Shown piece by piece: positions 30,541 through 43,979 of a stretch of 64,000 nt of DNA (position 1 is its first letter; the number at the start of each line of letters is the position of its first letter). The position numbers and the translations under genes were made by a program. A model generated the notes under the pieces. That model did not search any database. It had not been told where the DNA came from and saw only the letters and a program-made list of their open reading frames with translations. This stretch comes from Nemertoderma westbladi (taxonomy: Eukaryota > Xenacoelomorpha > Nemertodermatida > Nemertodermatidae), in assembly GCA_032718475.1 (NCBI GenBank), contig JAUCBJ010005307.1:47718-111717 (forward strand), given 5' to 3'.

Positions 30541-31823
30541 CGATCAGTAGGTCTACAGGAGCATATCAATCAGTAGGTCTACAGGAGCATATCAATCAGT
30601 AGGTCTACAAGAGCATATGAATCAGTAGGTCTACAGGAGCATATCAATCAGTAGGTCTACAGGAGTATATCGATCAGTAGGTCTACAGGAGCATATCAAT
30701 CAGTAGGTCTACAAGAGCATATCAATCAGTAGGTTTACAGGAGCATATCAACAATAAGTAGATCTACAGAAGCATATCAATCAGTAGGTCTACAGGAGCA
30801 TATCAATCAGTAGGTCTACAGTAGCATATCGATAAGTATGTCTACAAGAGCATATCAATCAGTAGGTTTACAGGAGTATATCGATCAGTAGGTCTACAGG
30901 AGCATATCAATCAGTAGGTCTACAGGAGTATATCGATCAGTAGGTCTACAGGTGCATATCAATCAGTAGGTCTACAGGAGCATAGCAATCAGTAGGTCTA
31001 CAGGAGCATATCAATCAGTAGGTCTACAAGAGCATATGAATCAGTAGTAGGTCTACAGGAGCATATCAATCAGTAGGTCTACAGGAGTATATCGATCAGT
31101 AGGTCTACAGGAGCATATCAATCAGTAGTTCTACAGGAGCATATCAATCAGTAGGTCTACAGGAGCATATCAATCAGTAGGTCTACAGGAGCATATCAAT
31201 CAGTAGGTCTACAGGAGCATATCAATCAGTAGGTCTACAGGAGCATATCAATCAGTAGGTCTACAAGAGCATATGAATCAGTAGGTCTACAGGAGCATAT
31301 CAATCAGTAGGTCTACAGGAGCATATCGATCAGTAGGTCTACAGGAGCATATCAATCAGAAGGTCTACAGGAGCATATCAATCAGTAGGTCTACAGGAGC
31401 ATATCAATCAGTAGGTCTACAAGAGCATATGAATCAGTAGGTCTACAAGAGCATATCAATCAGTAGGTCTACAGGAGCATATCGATCAGTAGGTCTACAG
31501 GAGCATATCAATCAGTAGGTCTACAGGAGCATATCAATCAGTAGGTCTACAAGAGCATATGAATCAGTAGGTCTACAGGAGCATATCAATCAGTAGGTCT
31601 ACAGGAGTATATCGATCAGTAGGTCTACAGGAGCATATCAATCAGTAGGTCTACAAGAGCATATCAATCAGTAGGTTTACAGGAGCATATCAACAATAAG
31701 TAGATCTACAGAAGCATATCAATCAGTAGGTCTACAGGAGCATATCAATCAGTAGGTCTACAGGAGCATATCGATAAGTATGTCTACAAGAGCATATCAA
31801 TCAGTAGGTTTACAGGAGCATAT
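29940..31823. repeat. Tandem pair of 942-bp higher-order repeats at array end
   Basis: Two adjacent copies, about 29940-30881 and 30882-31823, aligned at +942 bp (36 x 26 plus two 3-bp insertions). The AGTAGTAGG insertion sits at 30101 and 31043. The CAGAAGG change is shared (30416 and 31358), so the tandem duplication came after that mutation. Both copies end in the CAACAATAAG-type unit. Confidence 0.82.
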
Positions 31824-31946
31824 CAACAATAAGTAGATCTACAGAAGCATATCAATCAGTAGGTCTACAGGAGCATATCAATCAGTAGGTCTACAGGAGC
31901 ATATCAATCAGTAGGTCTACAGGAGCATATCAATCAGTAGGTTTAC

Positions 31947-32064
31947 GACATAAATGAATGCAAAAGCAAGGCAGCAAAAATCAATAAATGTAAGATTTAT
32001 TGCGGATATTTCTATAAAATGTGAAATGTATGTTTTGTATGTATGTATGTATGTGAAATGTCTA
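31947..32064. other. AT-rich linker between the two satellites
   Basis: Unique sequence of about 118 bp joining the 26-bp and 49-bp arrays. It contains a short GTAT-repeat run near 32035-32054 and the string GATATTTCTA near 32004, which also occurs in many 49-bp units. The linker may therefore include one or two decayed 49-bp units. No gene; a reverse-strand reading frame crossing it looks fortuitous. Confidence 0.7.
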
Positions 32065-34129
32065 TGTAAAATGAATGCATTTGTGTTGCGATTACTCACC
32101 CTCCCAAATGGTGTGTAATATGGATGTATTTGTGTTGCGATTTCTCACCCTCCCAAATGGTGTGTAATATGGATGCATTTGTGTTGCGATTTCTCACCCT
32201 CCCAAATGGTGTGTAATATGGATGAATTTGTGTTGCGATTTCTCACACTCCCAAATGGTGTGTAAGATGGATGCATTTGTGTTGCCATTTCTCACCCTCC
32301 CAAATGGTGTGTAATATGGATGCATTTGTGTTGAGATTTCTCACCCTCCTAAATGGTGTGTAATATGGATGCATTTGTGTTGCGATTTCTCACCCTCCCA
32401 AATGGTGTGTAAGATGGATGCATTTGTGTTGCAATTTCTCACCCTCCCAAATGGTGTGTAATATGGATGCATTTGTGTTGAGATTTCTCACCCTCCTAAA
32501 TGGTGTGTAATATGGATGCATTTGTGTTGCGATTTCTCACCCTCCCAAATGGTGTGTAATATGGATGCATTTGTGTTGCGATTTCTCACCCTCCCAAATG
32601 GTGTGTAATATGGATGCATTTGTGTTGTGATTTCTCACCCTCCCAAATGGTGTGTAATATGGATGCATTTGTGTTGAGATTTCTCACCCTCCTAAATGGT
32701 GTATAATATGGATGCATTTGTGTTGATATTTCTAACCCTCCCAAATGGTGTGTAATATGGATGCATTTGTGTTGCGATTTCTCACCCTCCCAAATGGTGT
32801 GTAATATGGATGCATTTGTGTTGAGATTTCTCACCCTCCTAAATGGTATATAATATGGATGCATTTGTGTTGATATTTCTAACCCTCCCAAATGGTGTGT
32901 AATATGGATGCATTTGTGTTGATATTTCTAACCCTCCCAAATGGTGTGTAATATGGATGCATTTGTGTTGATATTTCTAACCCTCCCAAATGGTGTGTAA
33001 TATGGATGCATTTGTGTTGAGATTTCTCACCCTCCTAAATGGTGTATAATATGGATGCATTTGTGTTGATATTTCTAACCCTCCCAAATGGTGTGTAATA
33101 TGGATGCATTTGTGTTGAGATTTCTAACCCTCCCAAATGGTGTGTAATATGGATGCATTTGTGTTGCGATTTCTCACCCTCCCAAATGGTGAGTAATATG
33201 GATGCATTTGTGTTGCGATTTCTCACCCTCCTAAATGGTGTGTAATATGGATGCATTTGTGTTGAGATTTCTAACCCTCCCAAATGGTGTGTAATATGGA
33301 TGCATTTGTGTTGAGATTTCTCACCCTCCTAAATGGTGTATAATATGGATGCATTTGTGTTGATATTTCTCACCCTCCCAAATGGTGAGTAATATGGATG
33401 CATTTGTGTTGCGATTTCTCACCCTCCTAAATGGTGTGTAATATGGATGCATTTGTGTTGAGATTTCTAACCCTCCTAAATGGTGTATAATATGGATGCA
33501 TTTGTGTTGATATTTCTCACCCTCCCAAATGGTGAGTAATATGGATGCATTTGTGTTGCGATTTCTCACCCTCCTAAATGGTGTGTAATATGGATGCATT
33601 TGTGTTGAGATTTCTCACCCTCCTAAATGGTGTGTAATATGGATGCATTTGTGTTGAGATTTCTAACCCTCCCAAATGGTGTGTAATATGGATGCATTTG
33701 TGTTGAGATTTCTAACCCTCCCAAATGGTGTGTAATATGGATGCATTTGTGTTGAGATTTCTAACCCTCCCAAATGGTGTGTAATATGGATGCATTTGTG
33801 TTGAGATTTCTCACCCTCCTAAATGGTGTGTAATATGGATGCATTTGTGTTGAGATTTCTCACCCTCCTAAATGGTGTGTAATATGGATGCATTTGTGTT
33901 GAGATTTCTCACCCTCCTAAATGGTGTGTAATATGGATGCATTTGTGTTGAGATTTCTAACCCTCCCAAATGGTGTGTAATATGGATGCATTTGTGTTGA
34001 GATTTCTCACCCTCCTAAATGGTGTGTAATATGGATGCATTTGTGTTGAGATTTCTCACCCTCCTAAATGGTGTGTAATATGGATGCATTTGTGTTGCGA
34101 TTTCTCACCCTCCCAAATTGTGTGTAATA

Positions 34130-36840
34130 TGGATGCATTTGTGTTGAGATTTCCCACCCTCCTAAATGGTGTGTAATATGGATGCATTTGTGTTGAGATT
34201 TCTCACCCTCCTAAATGGTGTGTAATATGGATGCATTTGTGTTGAGATTTCTCACCCTCCTAAATGGTGTGTAATATGGATGCATTTGTGTTGAGATTTC
34301 TCACCCTCCCAAATGGTGTGTAATATGGATGCATTTGTGTTGCGATTTCTCACCCAGCCAAATGGTGTGTAATATGGATGCATTTGTGTTGATATTTCTC
34401 ACCCTCCCAAATGGTGTGTAATATGGATGCATTTGTGTTGATATTTCTAACCCTCCCAAATGGTGTGTAATATGGATGCATTTGTGTTGAGATTTCTCAC
34501 CCTCCCAAATGGTGTGTAATATGGATGCATTTGTGTTGAGATTTCTCACCCTCCTAAATGGTGTGTAATATGGATGCATTTGTGTTGAGATTTCTCACCC
34601 TCCTAAATGGTGTATAATATGGATGCATTTGTGTTGATATTTCTAACCCTCCCAAATGGTGTGTAATATGGATGCATTTGTGTTGAGATTTCTCACCCTC
34701 CCAAATGGTGTGTAATATGGATGCATTTGTGTTGAGATTTCTCACCCTCCTAAATGGTGTGTAATATGGATGCATTTGTGTTGCGATTTCTCACCCTCCC
34801 AAATGGTGTGTAATATGAATGCATTTGTGTTGAGATTTCTCACCCTCCCAAATGGTGTGTAATATGGATGCATTTGTGTTGAGATTTCTCACCCTCCCAA
34901 ATGGTGTGTAATATGGATGCATTTGTGTTGAGATTTCTCACCCTCCCAAATGGTGTGTAATATGGATGCATTTGTGTTGAGATTTCTCACCCTCCCAAAT
35001 GCTGTGTAATATGGTTGCATTTGTGTTGAGATTTCTCACCCTCCCAAATGGTGTGTAATATGAATGCATTTGTGTTGAGATTTCTAACCCTCCCAAATGG
35101 TGTGTAATATGGATGCATTTGTGTTGAGATTTCTAACCCTCCCAAATGGTGTGTAATATGGATGCATTTGTGTTGAGATTTCTAACCCTCCCAAATGGTG
35201 TGTAATATGGATGCATTTGTGTTGAGATTTCTAACCCTCCTAAATGGTGTGTAATATGGATGCATTTGTGTTGAGATTTCTCACCCTCCCAAATGGTGTG
35301 TAATATGGATGCATTTGTGTTGAGATTTCTCACCCTCCCAAATGGTGTGTAATATGGATGCATTTGTGTTGAGATTTCTCACCCTCCTAAATGGTGTATA
35401 ATATGGATGCATTTGTGTTGATATTTCTAACCCTCCCAAATGGTGTGTAATATGGATGCATTTGTGTTGAGATTTCTCACCCTCCTAAATGGTGTATAAT
35501 ATGGATGCATTTGTGTTGAGATTTCTAACCCTCCCAAATGGTGTGTAATATGGATGCATTTGTGTTGAGATTTCTCACCCTCCTAAATGGTGTATAATAT
35601 GGATGCATTTGTGTTGATATTTCTAACCCTCCCAAATGGTGTGTAATATGGATGCATTTGTGTTGAGATTTCTCACCCTCCCAAATGGTGTGTAATATGG
35701 ATGCATTTGTGTTGAGATTTCTCACCCTCCTAAATGGTGTGTAATATGGATGCATTTGTGTTGAGATTTCTCACCCTCCTAAATGGTGTGTAATATGGAT
35801 GCATTTGTGTTGCGATTTCTCACCCTCCCAAATGGTGTGTAATATGAATGCATTTGTGTTGAGATTTCTCACCCTCCCAAATGGTGTGTAATATGGATGC
35901 ATTTGTGTTGAGATTTCTCACCCTCCTAAATGGTGTGTAATATGGATGCATTTGTGTTGAGATTTCTCACCCTCCTAAATGGTGTGTAATATGGATGCAT
36001 TTGTGTTGAGATTTCTAACCCTCCCAAATGGTGTGTAATATGGATGCATTTGTGTTGAGATTTCTCACCCTCCCAAATGGTGTGTAATATGGATGCATTT
36101 GTGTTGAGATTTCTCACCCTCCCAAATGGTGTGTAATATGGATGCATTTGTGTTGAGATTTCTAACCCTCCCAAATGGTGTGTAATATGGATGCATTTGT
36201 GTTGAGATTTCTCACCCTCCCAAATGGTGTGTAATATGGATGCATTTGTGTTGAGATTTCTCACCCTCCTAAATGGTGTGTAATATGGATGCATTTGTGT
36301 TGAGATTTCTCACCCTCCCAAATGGTGTGTAATATGGATGCATTTGTGTTGAGATTTCTAACCCTCCCAAATGGTGTGTAATATGGATGCATTTGTGTTG
36401 AGATTTCTAACCCTCCCAAATGGTGTGTAATATGGATGCATTTCTGTTGAGATTTCTCACCCTCCTAAATGGTGTGTAATATGGATGCATTTGTGTTGAG
36501 ATTTCTCACCCTCCTAAATGGTGTGTAATATGGATGCATTTGTGTTGAGATTTCTCACCCTCCCAAATGGTGTGTAATATGGATGCATTTGTGTTGAGAT
36601 TTCTAACCCTCCCAAATGGTGTGTAATATGGATGCATTTGTGTTGAGATTTCTAACCCTCCCAAATGGTGTGTAATATGGATGCATTTGTGTTGATATTT
36701 CTAACCCTCCCAAATGGTGTGTAATATGGATGCATTTGTGTTGAGATTTCTCACCCTCCCAAATGGTGTGTAATATGGATGCATTTGTGTTGAGATTTCT
36801 CACCCTCCTAAATGGTGTGTAATATGGATGCATTTGTGTT
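34130..36840. repeat. 2.7-kb segment of 49-bp array duplicated at about +9.8 kb, copy 1
   Basis: Unit order matches 43980-46590. The offset is 9849 bp (201 units) on the left and 9751 bp (199 units) on the right, so one copy gained or lost two units near 35.2/45.0 kb. Rare shared marks are TTCCCACCC (34151/44000), CACCCAGCC (34332/44181) and AATGCTGTG (34998/44847). Confidence 0.82.
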
Positions 36841-38279
36841 GCGATTTCTCACCCTCCCAAATGGTGTGTAATATGGATTCATTTGTGTTGATATTTCTAA
36901 CCCTCCCAAATGGTGTGTAATATGGATGCATTTGTGTTGATATTTCTAACCCTCCCAAATGGTGTGTAATATGAATGCATTTGTGTTGAGATTTCTAACC
37001 CTCCCAAATGGTGTGTAATATGGATGCATTTGTGTTGAGATTTCTCACCCTCCCAAATGGTGTGTAATATGGATGCATTTGTGTTGATATTTCTAACCCT
37101 CCCAAATGGTGTGTAATATGGATGCATTTGTGTTGATATTTCTAACCCTCCCAAATGGTGTGTAATATGGATGCATTTGTGTTGATATTTCTAACCCTCC
37201 CAAATGGTGTGTAATATGAATGCATTTGTGTTGAGATTTCTCACCCTCCTAAATGGTGTGTAATATGGATGCATTTGTGTTGATATTTCTCACCCTCCCA
37301 AATGGTGTGTAATATGGATGCATTTGTGTTGATATTTCTAACCCTCCCAAATGGTGTGTAATATGAATGCATTTGTGTTGAGATTTCTAACCCTCCCAAA
37401 TGGTGTGTAATATGGATGCATTTGTGTTGAGATTTCTCACCCTCCCAAATGGTGTGTAATATGGATGCATTTGTGTTGAGATTTCTCACCCTCCCAAATG
37501 GTGTGTAATATGGATGCATTTGTGTTGAGATTTCTAACCCTCCCAAATGGTGTGTAATATGGATGCATTTGTGTTGAGATTTCTCACCCTCCCAAATGGT
37601 GTGTAATATGGATGCATTTGTGTTGAGATTTCTCACCCTCCCAAATGGTGTGTAATATGGATGCATTTGTGTTGAGATTTCTAACCCTCCCAAATGGTGT
37701 GTAATATGGATGCATTTGTGTTGAGATTTCTCACCCTCCCAAATGCTGTGTAATATGGTTGCATTTGTGTTGAGATTTCTCACCCTCCCAAATGGTGTGT
37801 AATATGAATGCATTTGTGTTGAGATTTCTAACCCTCCCAAATGGTGTGTAATATGGATGCATTTGTGTTGAGATTTCTAACCCTCCCAAATGGTGTGTAA
37901 TATGGATGCATTTGTGTTGAGATTTCTAACCCTCCCAAATGGTGTGTAATATGGATGCATTTGTGTTGAGATTTCTCACCCTCCCAAATGGTGTGTAATA
38001 TGGATGCATTTGTGTTGAGATTTCTCACCCTCCCAAATGCTGTGTAATATGGTTGCATTTGTGTTGAGATTTCTCACCCTCCCAAATGGTGTGTAATATG
38101 GATGCATTTGTGTTGAGATTTCTAACCCTCCCAAATGGTGTGTAATATGGATGCATTTGTGTTGAGATTTCTAACCCTCCCAAATGGTGTGTAATATGGA
38201 TGCATTTGTGTTGATATTTCTAACCCTCCCAAATGGTGTGTAATATGGATGCATTTGTGTTGAGATTTCTCACCCTCCC

Positions 38280-40859
38280 AAATGGTGTGTAATATGGATG
38301 CATTTGTGTTGAGATTTCTCACCCTCCTAAATGGTGTGTAATATGGATGCATTTGTGTTGAGATTTCTCACCCTCCTAAATGGTGTATAATATGGATGCA
38401 TTTGTGTTGATATTTCTAACCCTCCCAAATGGTGTGTAATATGGATGCATTTGTGTTGAGATTTCTCACCCTCCCAAATGGTGTGTAATATGGATGCATT
38501 TGTGTTGAGATTTCTCACCCTCCTAAATGGTGTGTAATATGGATGCATTTGTGTTGCGATTTCTCACCCTCCCAAATGGTGTGTAATATGAATGCATTTG
38601 TGTTGAGATTTCTCACCCTCCCAAATGGTGTGTAATATGGATGCATTTGTGTTGAGATTTCTCACCCTCCCAAATGGTGTGTAATATGGATGCATTTGTG
38701 TTGAGATTTCTCACCCTCCCAAATGGTGTGTAATATGGATGCATTTGTGTTGAGATTTCTCACCCTCCCAAATGCTGTGTAATATGGTTGCATTTGTGTT
38801 GAGATTTCTCACCCTCCCAAATGGTGTGTAATATGAATGCATTTGTGTTGAGATTTCTAACCCTCCCAAATGGTGTGTAATAGGGATGCATTTGTGTTGA
38901 GATTTCTAACCCTCCCAAATGGTGTGTAATATGGATGCATTTGTGTTGAGATTTCTAACCCTCCCAAATGGTGTGTAATATGGATGCATTTGTGTTGAGA
39001 TTTCTAACCCTCCTAAATGGTGTGTAATATGGATGCATTTGTGTTGAGATTTCTCACCCTCCCAAATGGTGTGTAATATGGATGCATTTGTGTTGAGATT
39101 TCTCACCCTCCCAAATGGTGTGTAATATGGATGCATTTGTGTTGAGATTTCTCACCCTCCTAAATGGTGTATAATATGGATGCATTTGTGTTGATATTTC
39201 TAACCCTCCCAAATGGTGTGTAATATGGATGCATTTGTGTTGAGATTTCTCACCCTCATAAATGGTGTATAATATGGATGCATTTGTGTTGAGATTTCTA
39301 ACCCTCCCAAATGGTGTGTAATATGGATGCATTTGTGTTGAGATTTCTCACCCTCCTAAATGGTGTATAATATGGATGCATTTGTGTTGATATTTCTAAC
39401 CCTCCCAAATGGTGTGTAATATGGATGCATTTGTGTTGAGATTTCTCACCCTCCCAAATGGTGTGTAATATGGATGCATTTGTGTTGAGATTTCTCACCC
39501 TCCTAAATGGTGTGTAATATGGATGCATTTGTGTTGAGATTTCTCACCCTCCTAAATGGTGTGTAATATGGATGCATTTGTGTTGAGATTTCTCACCCTC
39601 CTAAATGGTGTGTAATATGGATGCATTTGTGTTGAGATTTCTCACCCTCCTAAATGGTGTATAATATGGATGCATTTGTGTTGATATTTCTAACCCTCCC
39701 AAATGGTGTGTAATATGGATGCATTTGTGTTGAGATTTCTCACCCTCCCAAATGGTGTGTAATATGGATGCATTTGTGTTGAGATTTCTCACCCTCCTAA
39801 ATGGTGTGTAATATGGATGCATTTGTGTTGCGATTTCTCACCCTCCCAAATGGTGTGTAATATGAATGCATTTGTGTTGAGATTTCTCACCCTCCCAAAT
39901 GGTGTGTAATATGGATGCATTTGTGTTGAGATTTCTCACCCTCCCAAATGGTGTGTAATATGGATGCATTTGTGTTGAGATTTCTCACCCTCCCAAATGG
40001 TGTGTAATATGGATGCATTTGTGTTGAGATTTCTCACCCTCCCAAATGCTGTGTAATATGGTTGCATTTGTGTTGAGATTTCTCACCCTCCCAAATGGTG
40101 TGTAATATGAATGCATTTGTGTTGAGATTTCTAACCCTCCCAAATGGTGTGTAATAGGGATGCATTTGTGTTGAGATTTCTAACCCTCCCAAATGGTGTG
40201 TAATATGGATGCATTTGTGTTGAGATTTCTAACCCTCCCAAATGGTGTGTAATATGGATGCATTTGTGTTGAGATTTCTAACCCTCCTAAATGGTGTGTA
40301 ATATGGATGCATTTGTGTTGAGATTTCTCACCCTCCCAAATGGTGTGTAATATGGATGCATTTGTGTTGAGATTTCTCACCCTCCCAAATGGTGTGTAAT
40401 ATGGATGCATTTGTGTTGAGATTTCTCACCCTCCTAAATGGTGTATAATATGGATGCATTTGTGTTGATATTTCTAACCCTCCCAAATGGTGTGTAATAT
40501 GGATGCATTTGTGTTGAGATTTCTCACCCTCATAAATGGTGTATAATATGGATGCATTTGTGTTGAGATTTCTAACCCTCCCAAATGGTGTGTAATATGG
40601 ATGCATTTGTGTTGAGATTTCTCACCCTCCTAAATGGTGTATAATATGGATGCATTTGTGTTGATATTTCTAACCCTCCCAAATGGTGTGTAATATGGAT
40701 GCATTTGTGTTGAGATTTCTCACCCTCCCAAATGGTGTGTAATATGGATGCATTTGTGTTGAGATTTCTCACCCTCCTAAATGGTGTGTAATATGGATGC
40801 ATTTGTGTTGAGATTTCTCACCCTCCTAAATGGTGTGTAATATGGATGCATTTGTGTTG
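38280..40859. repeat. Tandem duplication of 26 units (1274 bp)
   Basis: Two adjacent copies at +1274 bp. Shared private marks are TAATAGGGA (38878 and 40152) and CCTCATAAATGG (39254 and 40528). The match runs from about 38280 to 39585 and 39554 to 40859, slightly more than one period, as expected for a tandem duplication. Confidence 0.85.
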
Positions 40860-42545
40860 CGATTTCTCACCCTCCCAAATGGTGTGTAATATGAATGCAT
40901 TTGTGTTGAGATTTCTCACCCTCCCAAATGGTGTGTAATATGGATGCATTTGTGTTGAGATTTCTCACCCTCCTAAATGGTGTGTAATATGGATGCATTT
41001 GTGTTGAGATTTCTCACCCTCCTAAATGGTGTGTAATATGGATGCATTTGTGTTGAGATTTCTAACCCTCCCAAATGGTGTGTAATATGGATGCATTTGT
41101 GTTGAGATTTCTCACCCTCCCAAATGGTGTGTAATATGGATGCATTTGTGTTGAGATTTCTCACCCTCACAAATGGTGTGTAATATGGATGCATTTGTGT
41201 TGAGATTTCTAACCCTCCCAAATGGTGTGTAATATGGATGCATTTGTGTTGAGATTTCTCACCCTCCCAAATGGTGTGTAATATGGATGCATTTGTGTTG
41301 AGATTTCTCACCCTCCTAAATGGTGTGTAATATGGATGCATTTGTGTTGAGATTTCTCACCCTCCCAAATGGTGTGTAATATGGATGCATTTGTGTTGAG
41401 ATTTCTAACCCTCCCAAATGGTGTGTAATATGGATGCATTTGTGTTGAGATTTCTAACCCTCCCAAATGGTGTGTAATATGGATGCATTTGTGTTGAGAT
41501 TTCTCACCCTCCTAAATGGTGTGTAATATGGATGCATTTGTGTTGAGATTTCTCACCCTCCTAAATGGTGTGTAATATGGATGCATTTGTGTTGAGATTT
41601 CTCACCCTCCCAAATGGTGTGTAATATGAATGCATTTGTGTTGAGATTTCTCACCCTCCTAAATGGTGTGTAATATGGATGCATTTGTGTTGCGATTTCT
41701 CACCCTCCCAAATGGTGTGTAATATGGATGCATTTGTGTTGCGATTTCTCAACCTCCTAAATGGTGGGTAATATGGATGCATTTGTGTTGAGATTTCTAA
41801 CCCTCCCAAATGGTGTGTAATATGGATGCATTTGTGTTGAGATTTCTAACCCTCCCAAATGGTGTGTAATATGGATGCATTTGTGTTGATATTTCTAACC
41901 CTCCCAAATGGTGTGTAATATGGATGCATTTGTGTTGAGATTTCTCACCCTCCCAAATGGTGTGTAATATGGATGCATTTGTGTTGAGATTTCTCACCCT
42001 CCTAAATGGTGTGTAATATGGATGCATTTGTGTTGCGATTTCTCACCCTCCCAAATGGTGTGTAATATGAATGCATTTGTGTTGAGATTTCTAACCCTCC
42101 CAAATGGTGTGTAATATGGATGCATTTGTGTTGAGATTTCTCACCCTCCCAAATGGTGTGTAATATGGATGCATTTGTGTTGAGATTTCTCACCCTCCCA
42201 AATGGTGTGTAATATGGATGCATTTGTGTTGAGATTTCTAACCCTCCCAAATGGTGTGTAATATGGATGCATTTGTGTTGAGATTTCTCACCCTCCCAAA
42301 TGGTGTGTAATATGGATGCATTTGTGTTGAGATTTCTCACCCTCCCAAATGGTGTGTAATATGGATGCATTTGTGTTGAGATTTCTAACCCTCCCAAATG
42401 GTGTGTAATATGGATGCATTTGTGTTGAGATTTCTCACCCTCCCAAATGCTGTGTAATATGGTTGCATTTGTGTTGAGATTTCTCACCCTCCCAAATGGT
42501 GTGTAATATGAATGCATTTGTGTTGAGATTTCTAACCCTCCCAAA
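40860..42545. repeat. Segment related to 45.56-47.10 kb with a three-unit difference
   Basis: Matches the downstream segment at +4704 bp up to about 41.6 kb and at +4557 bp from about 41.79 kb. The 147-bp change is exactly three units, located at about 41640-41786. That block includes the rare unit CTCAACCTCC with GGTGGGTAA. Confidence 0.75.
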
Positions 42546-43979
42546 TGGTGTGTAATATGGATGCATTTGTGTTGAGATTTCTAACCCTCCCAAATGGTGT
42601 GTAATATGGATGCATTTGTGTTGAGATTTCTAACCCTCCCAAATGGTGTGTAATATGGATGCATTTGTGTTGAGATTTCTCACCCTCCCAAATGGTGTGT
42701 AATATGGATGCATTTGTGTTGAGATTTCTCACCCTCCCAAATGCTGTGTAATATGGTTGCATTTGTGTTGAGATTTCTCACCCTCCCAAATGGTGTGTAA
42801 TATGAATGCATTTGTGTTGAGATTTCTAACCCTCCCAAATGGTGTGTAATATGGATGCATTTGTGTTGCGATTTCTCACCCTCCCAAATGGTGTGTAATA
42901 TGGATGCATTTGTGTTGCGATTTCTCACCCTCCCAAATGGTGTGTAATATGGATGCATTTGTGTTGAGATTTCTAACCCTCCCAAATGGTGTGTAATATG
43001 GATGCATTTGTGTTGAGATTTCTAACCCTCCCAAATGGTGTGTAATATGGATGCATTTGTGTTGAGATTTCTAACCCTCCCAAATGGTGTGTAATATGGA
43101 TGCATTTGTGTTGAGATTTCTCACCCTCCCAAATGGTGTGTAATATGGATGCATTTGTGTTGCGATTTCTAACCCTCCCAAATGGTGTGTAATATGAATG
43201 CATTTGTGTTGAGATTTCTCACCCTCCCAAATGGTGTGTAATATGGATGCATTTGTGTTGCGATTTCTCACCCTCCCAAATGGTGTGTAATATGGATGCA
43301 TTTGTGTTGAGATTTCTAACCCTCCCAAATGGTGTGTAATATGGATGCATTTGTGTTGAGATTTCTAACCCTCCCAAATGGTGTGTAATATGGATGCATT
43401 TGTGTTGAGATTTCTAACCCTCCCAAATGGTGTGTAATATGGATGCATTTGTGTTGAGATTTCTCACCCTCCCAAATGGTGTGTAATATGGATGCATTTG
43501 TGTTGCGATTTCTAACCCTCCCAAATGGTGTGTAATATGAATGCATTTGTGTTGAGATTTCTAACCCTCCCAAATGGTGTGTAATATGGATGCATTTGTG
43601 TTGCGATTTCTCACCCTCCCAAATGGTGTGTAATATGAATGCATTTGTGTTGAGATTTCTCACCCTCCCAAATGGTGTGTAATATGGATGCATTTGTGTT
43701 GAGATTTCTAACCCTCCCAAATGGTGTGTAATATGGATGCATTTGTGTTGAGATTTCTCACCCTCCCAAATGGTGTGTAATATGGATGCATTTGTGTTGA
43801 GATTTCTCACTCTCCCAAATGGTGTGTAATATGGATGCATTTGTGTTGAGATTTCTCACCCTCCTAAATGGTGTGTAATATGGATGCATTTGTGTTGAGA
43901 TTTCTCACCCTCCTAAATGGTGTGTAATATGGATGCATTTGTGTTGCGATTTCTCACCCTCCCAAATGGTGTGTAATAT

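Larger units (their letters stand above)
1..31946. repeat. 26-bp satellite array (about 1,225 units, enters from left edge)
   Basis: Head-to-tail repeat with a 26-bp unit; positions 1-26 are a representative unit. All units have one orientation. The last full unit ends at 31941 and a 5-base partial follows. From base 1 to the last unit start (31916) is 31,915 bp, which equals 1,224 x 26 plus 91. The extra 91 bp matches what I see: 28 insertions of CAA, 3 of GTA, one +1 near 22232, one -1 near 25635 and one unit 2 bp short at 10271. Common unit variants differ at G/A before TCTAC, AGGAGC/AAGAGC/AGGAAC, and ATCAATC/ATAAATC/ATCGATC. Both strands hit stops in every frame, so it is not coding. The CAA-insert units are absent between about 6310 and 17770, which splits the array into three domains. 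Unit family not recognised; it could be centromeric, subtelomeric or other heterochromatin. Confidence 0.98.

Noticed and set aside
1-31946. Possible CRISPR array (short regular repeats)
   Set aside because: There are no unique spacers between repeats; units are contiguous 26-bp variants, and the context is eukaryotic.
31917-32099. 60-codon minus-strand ORF over the satellite junction
   Set aside because: It crosses the end of one satellite, the linker and the start of the other, and has no recognisable features.
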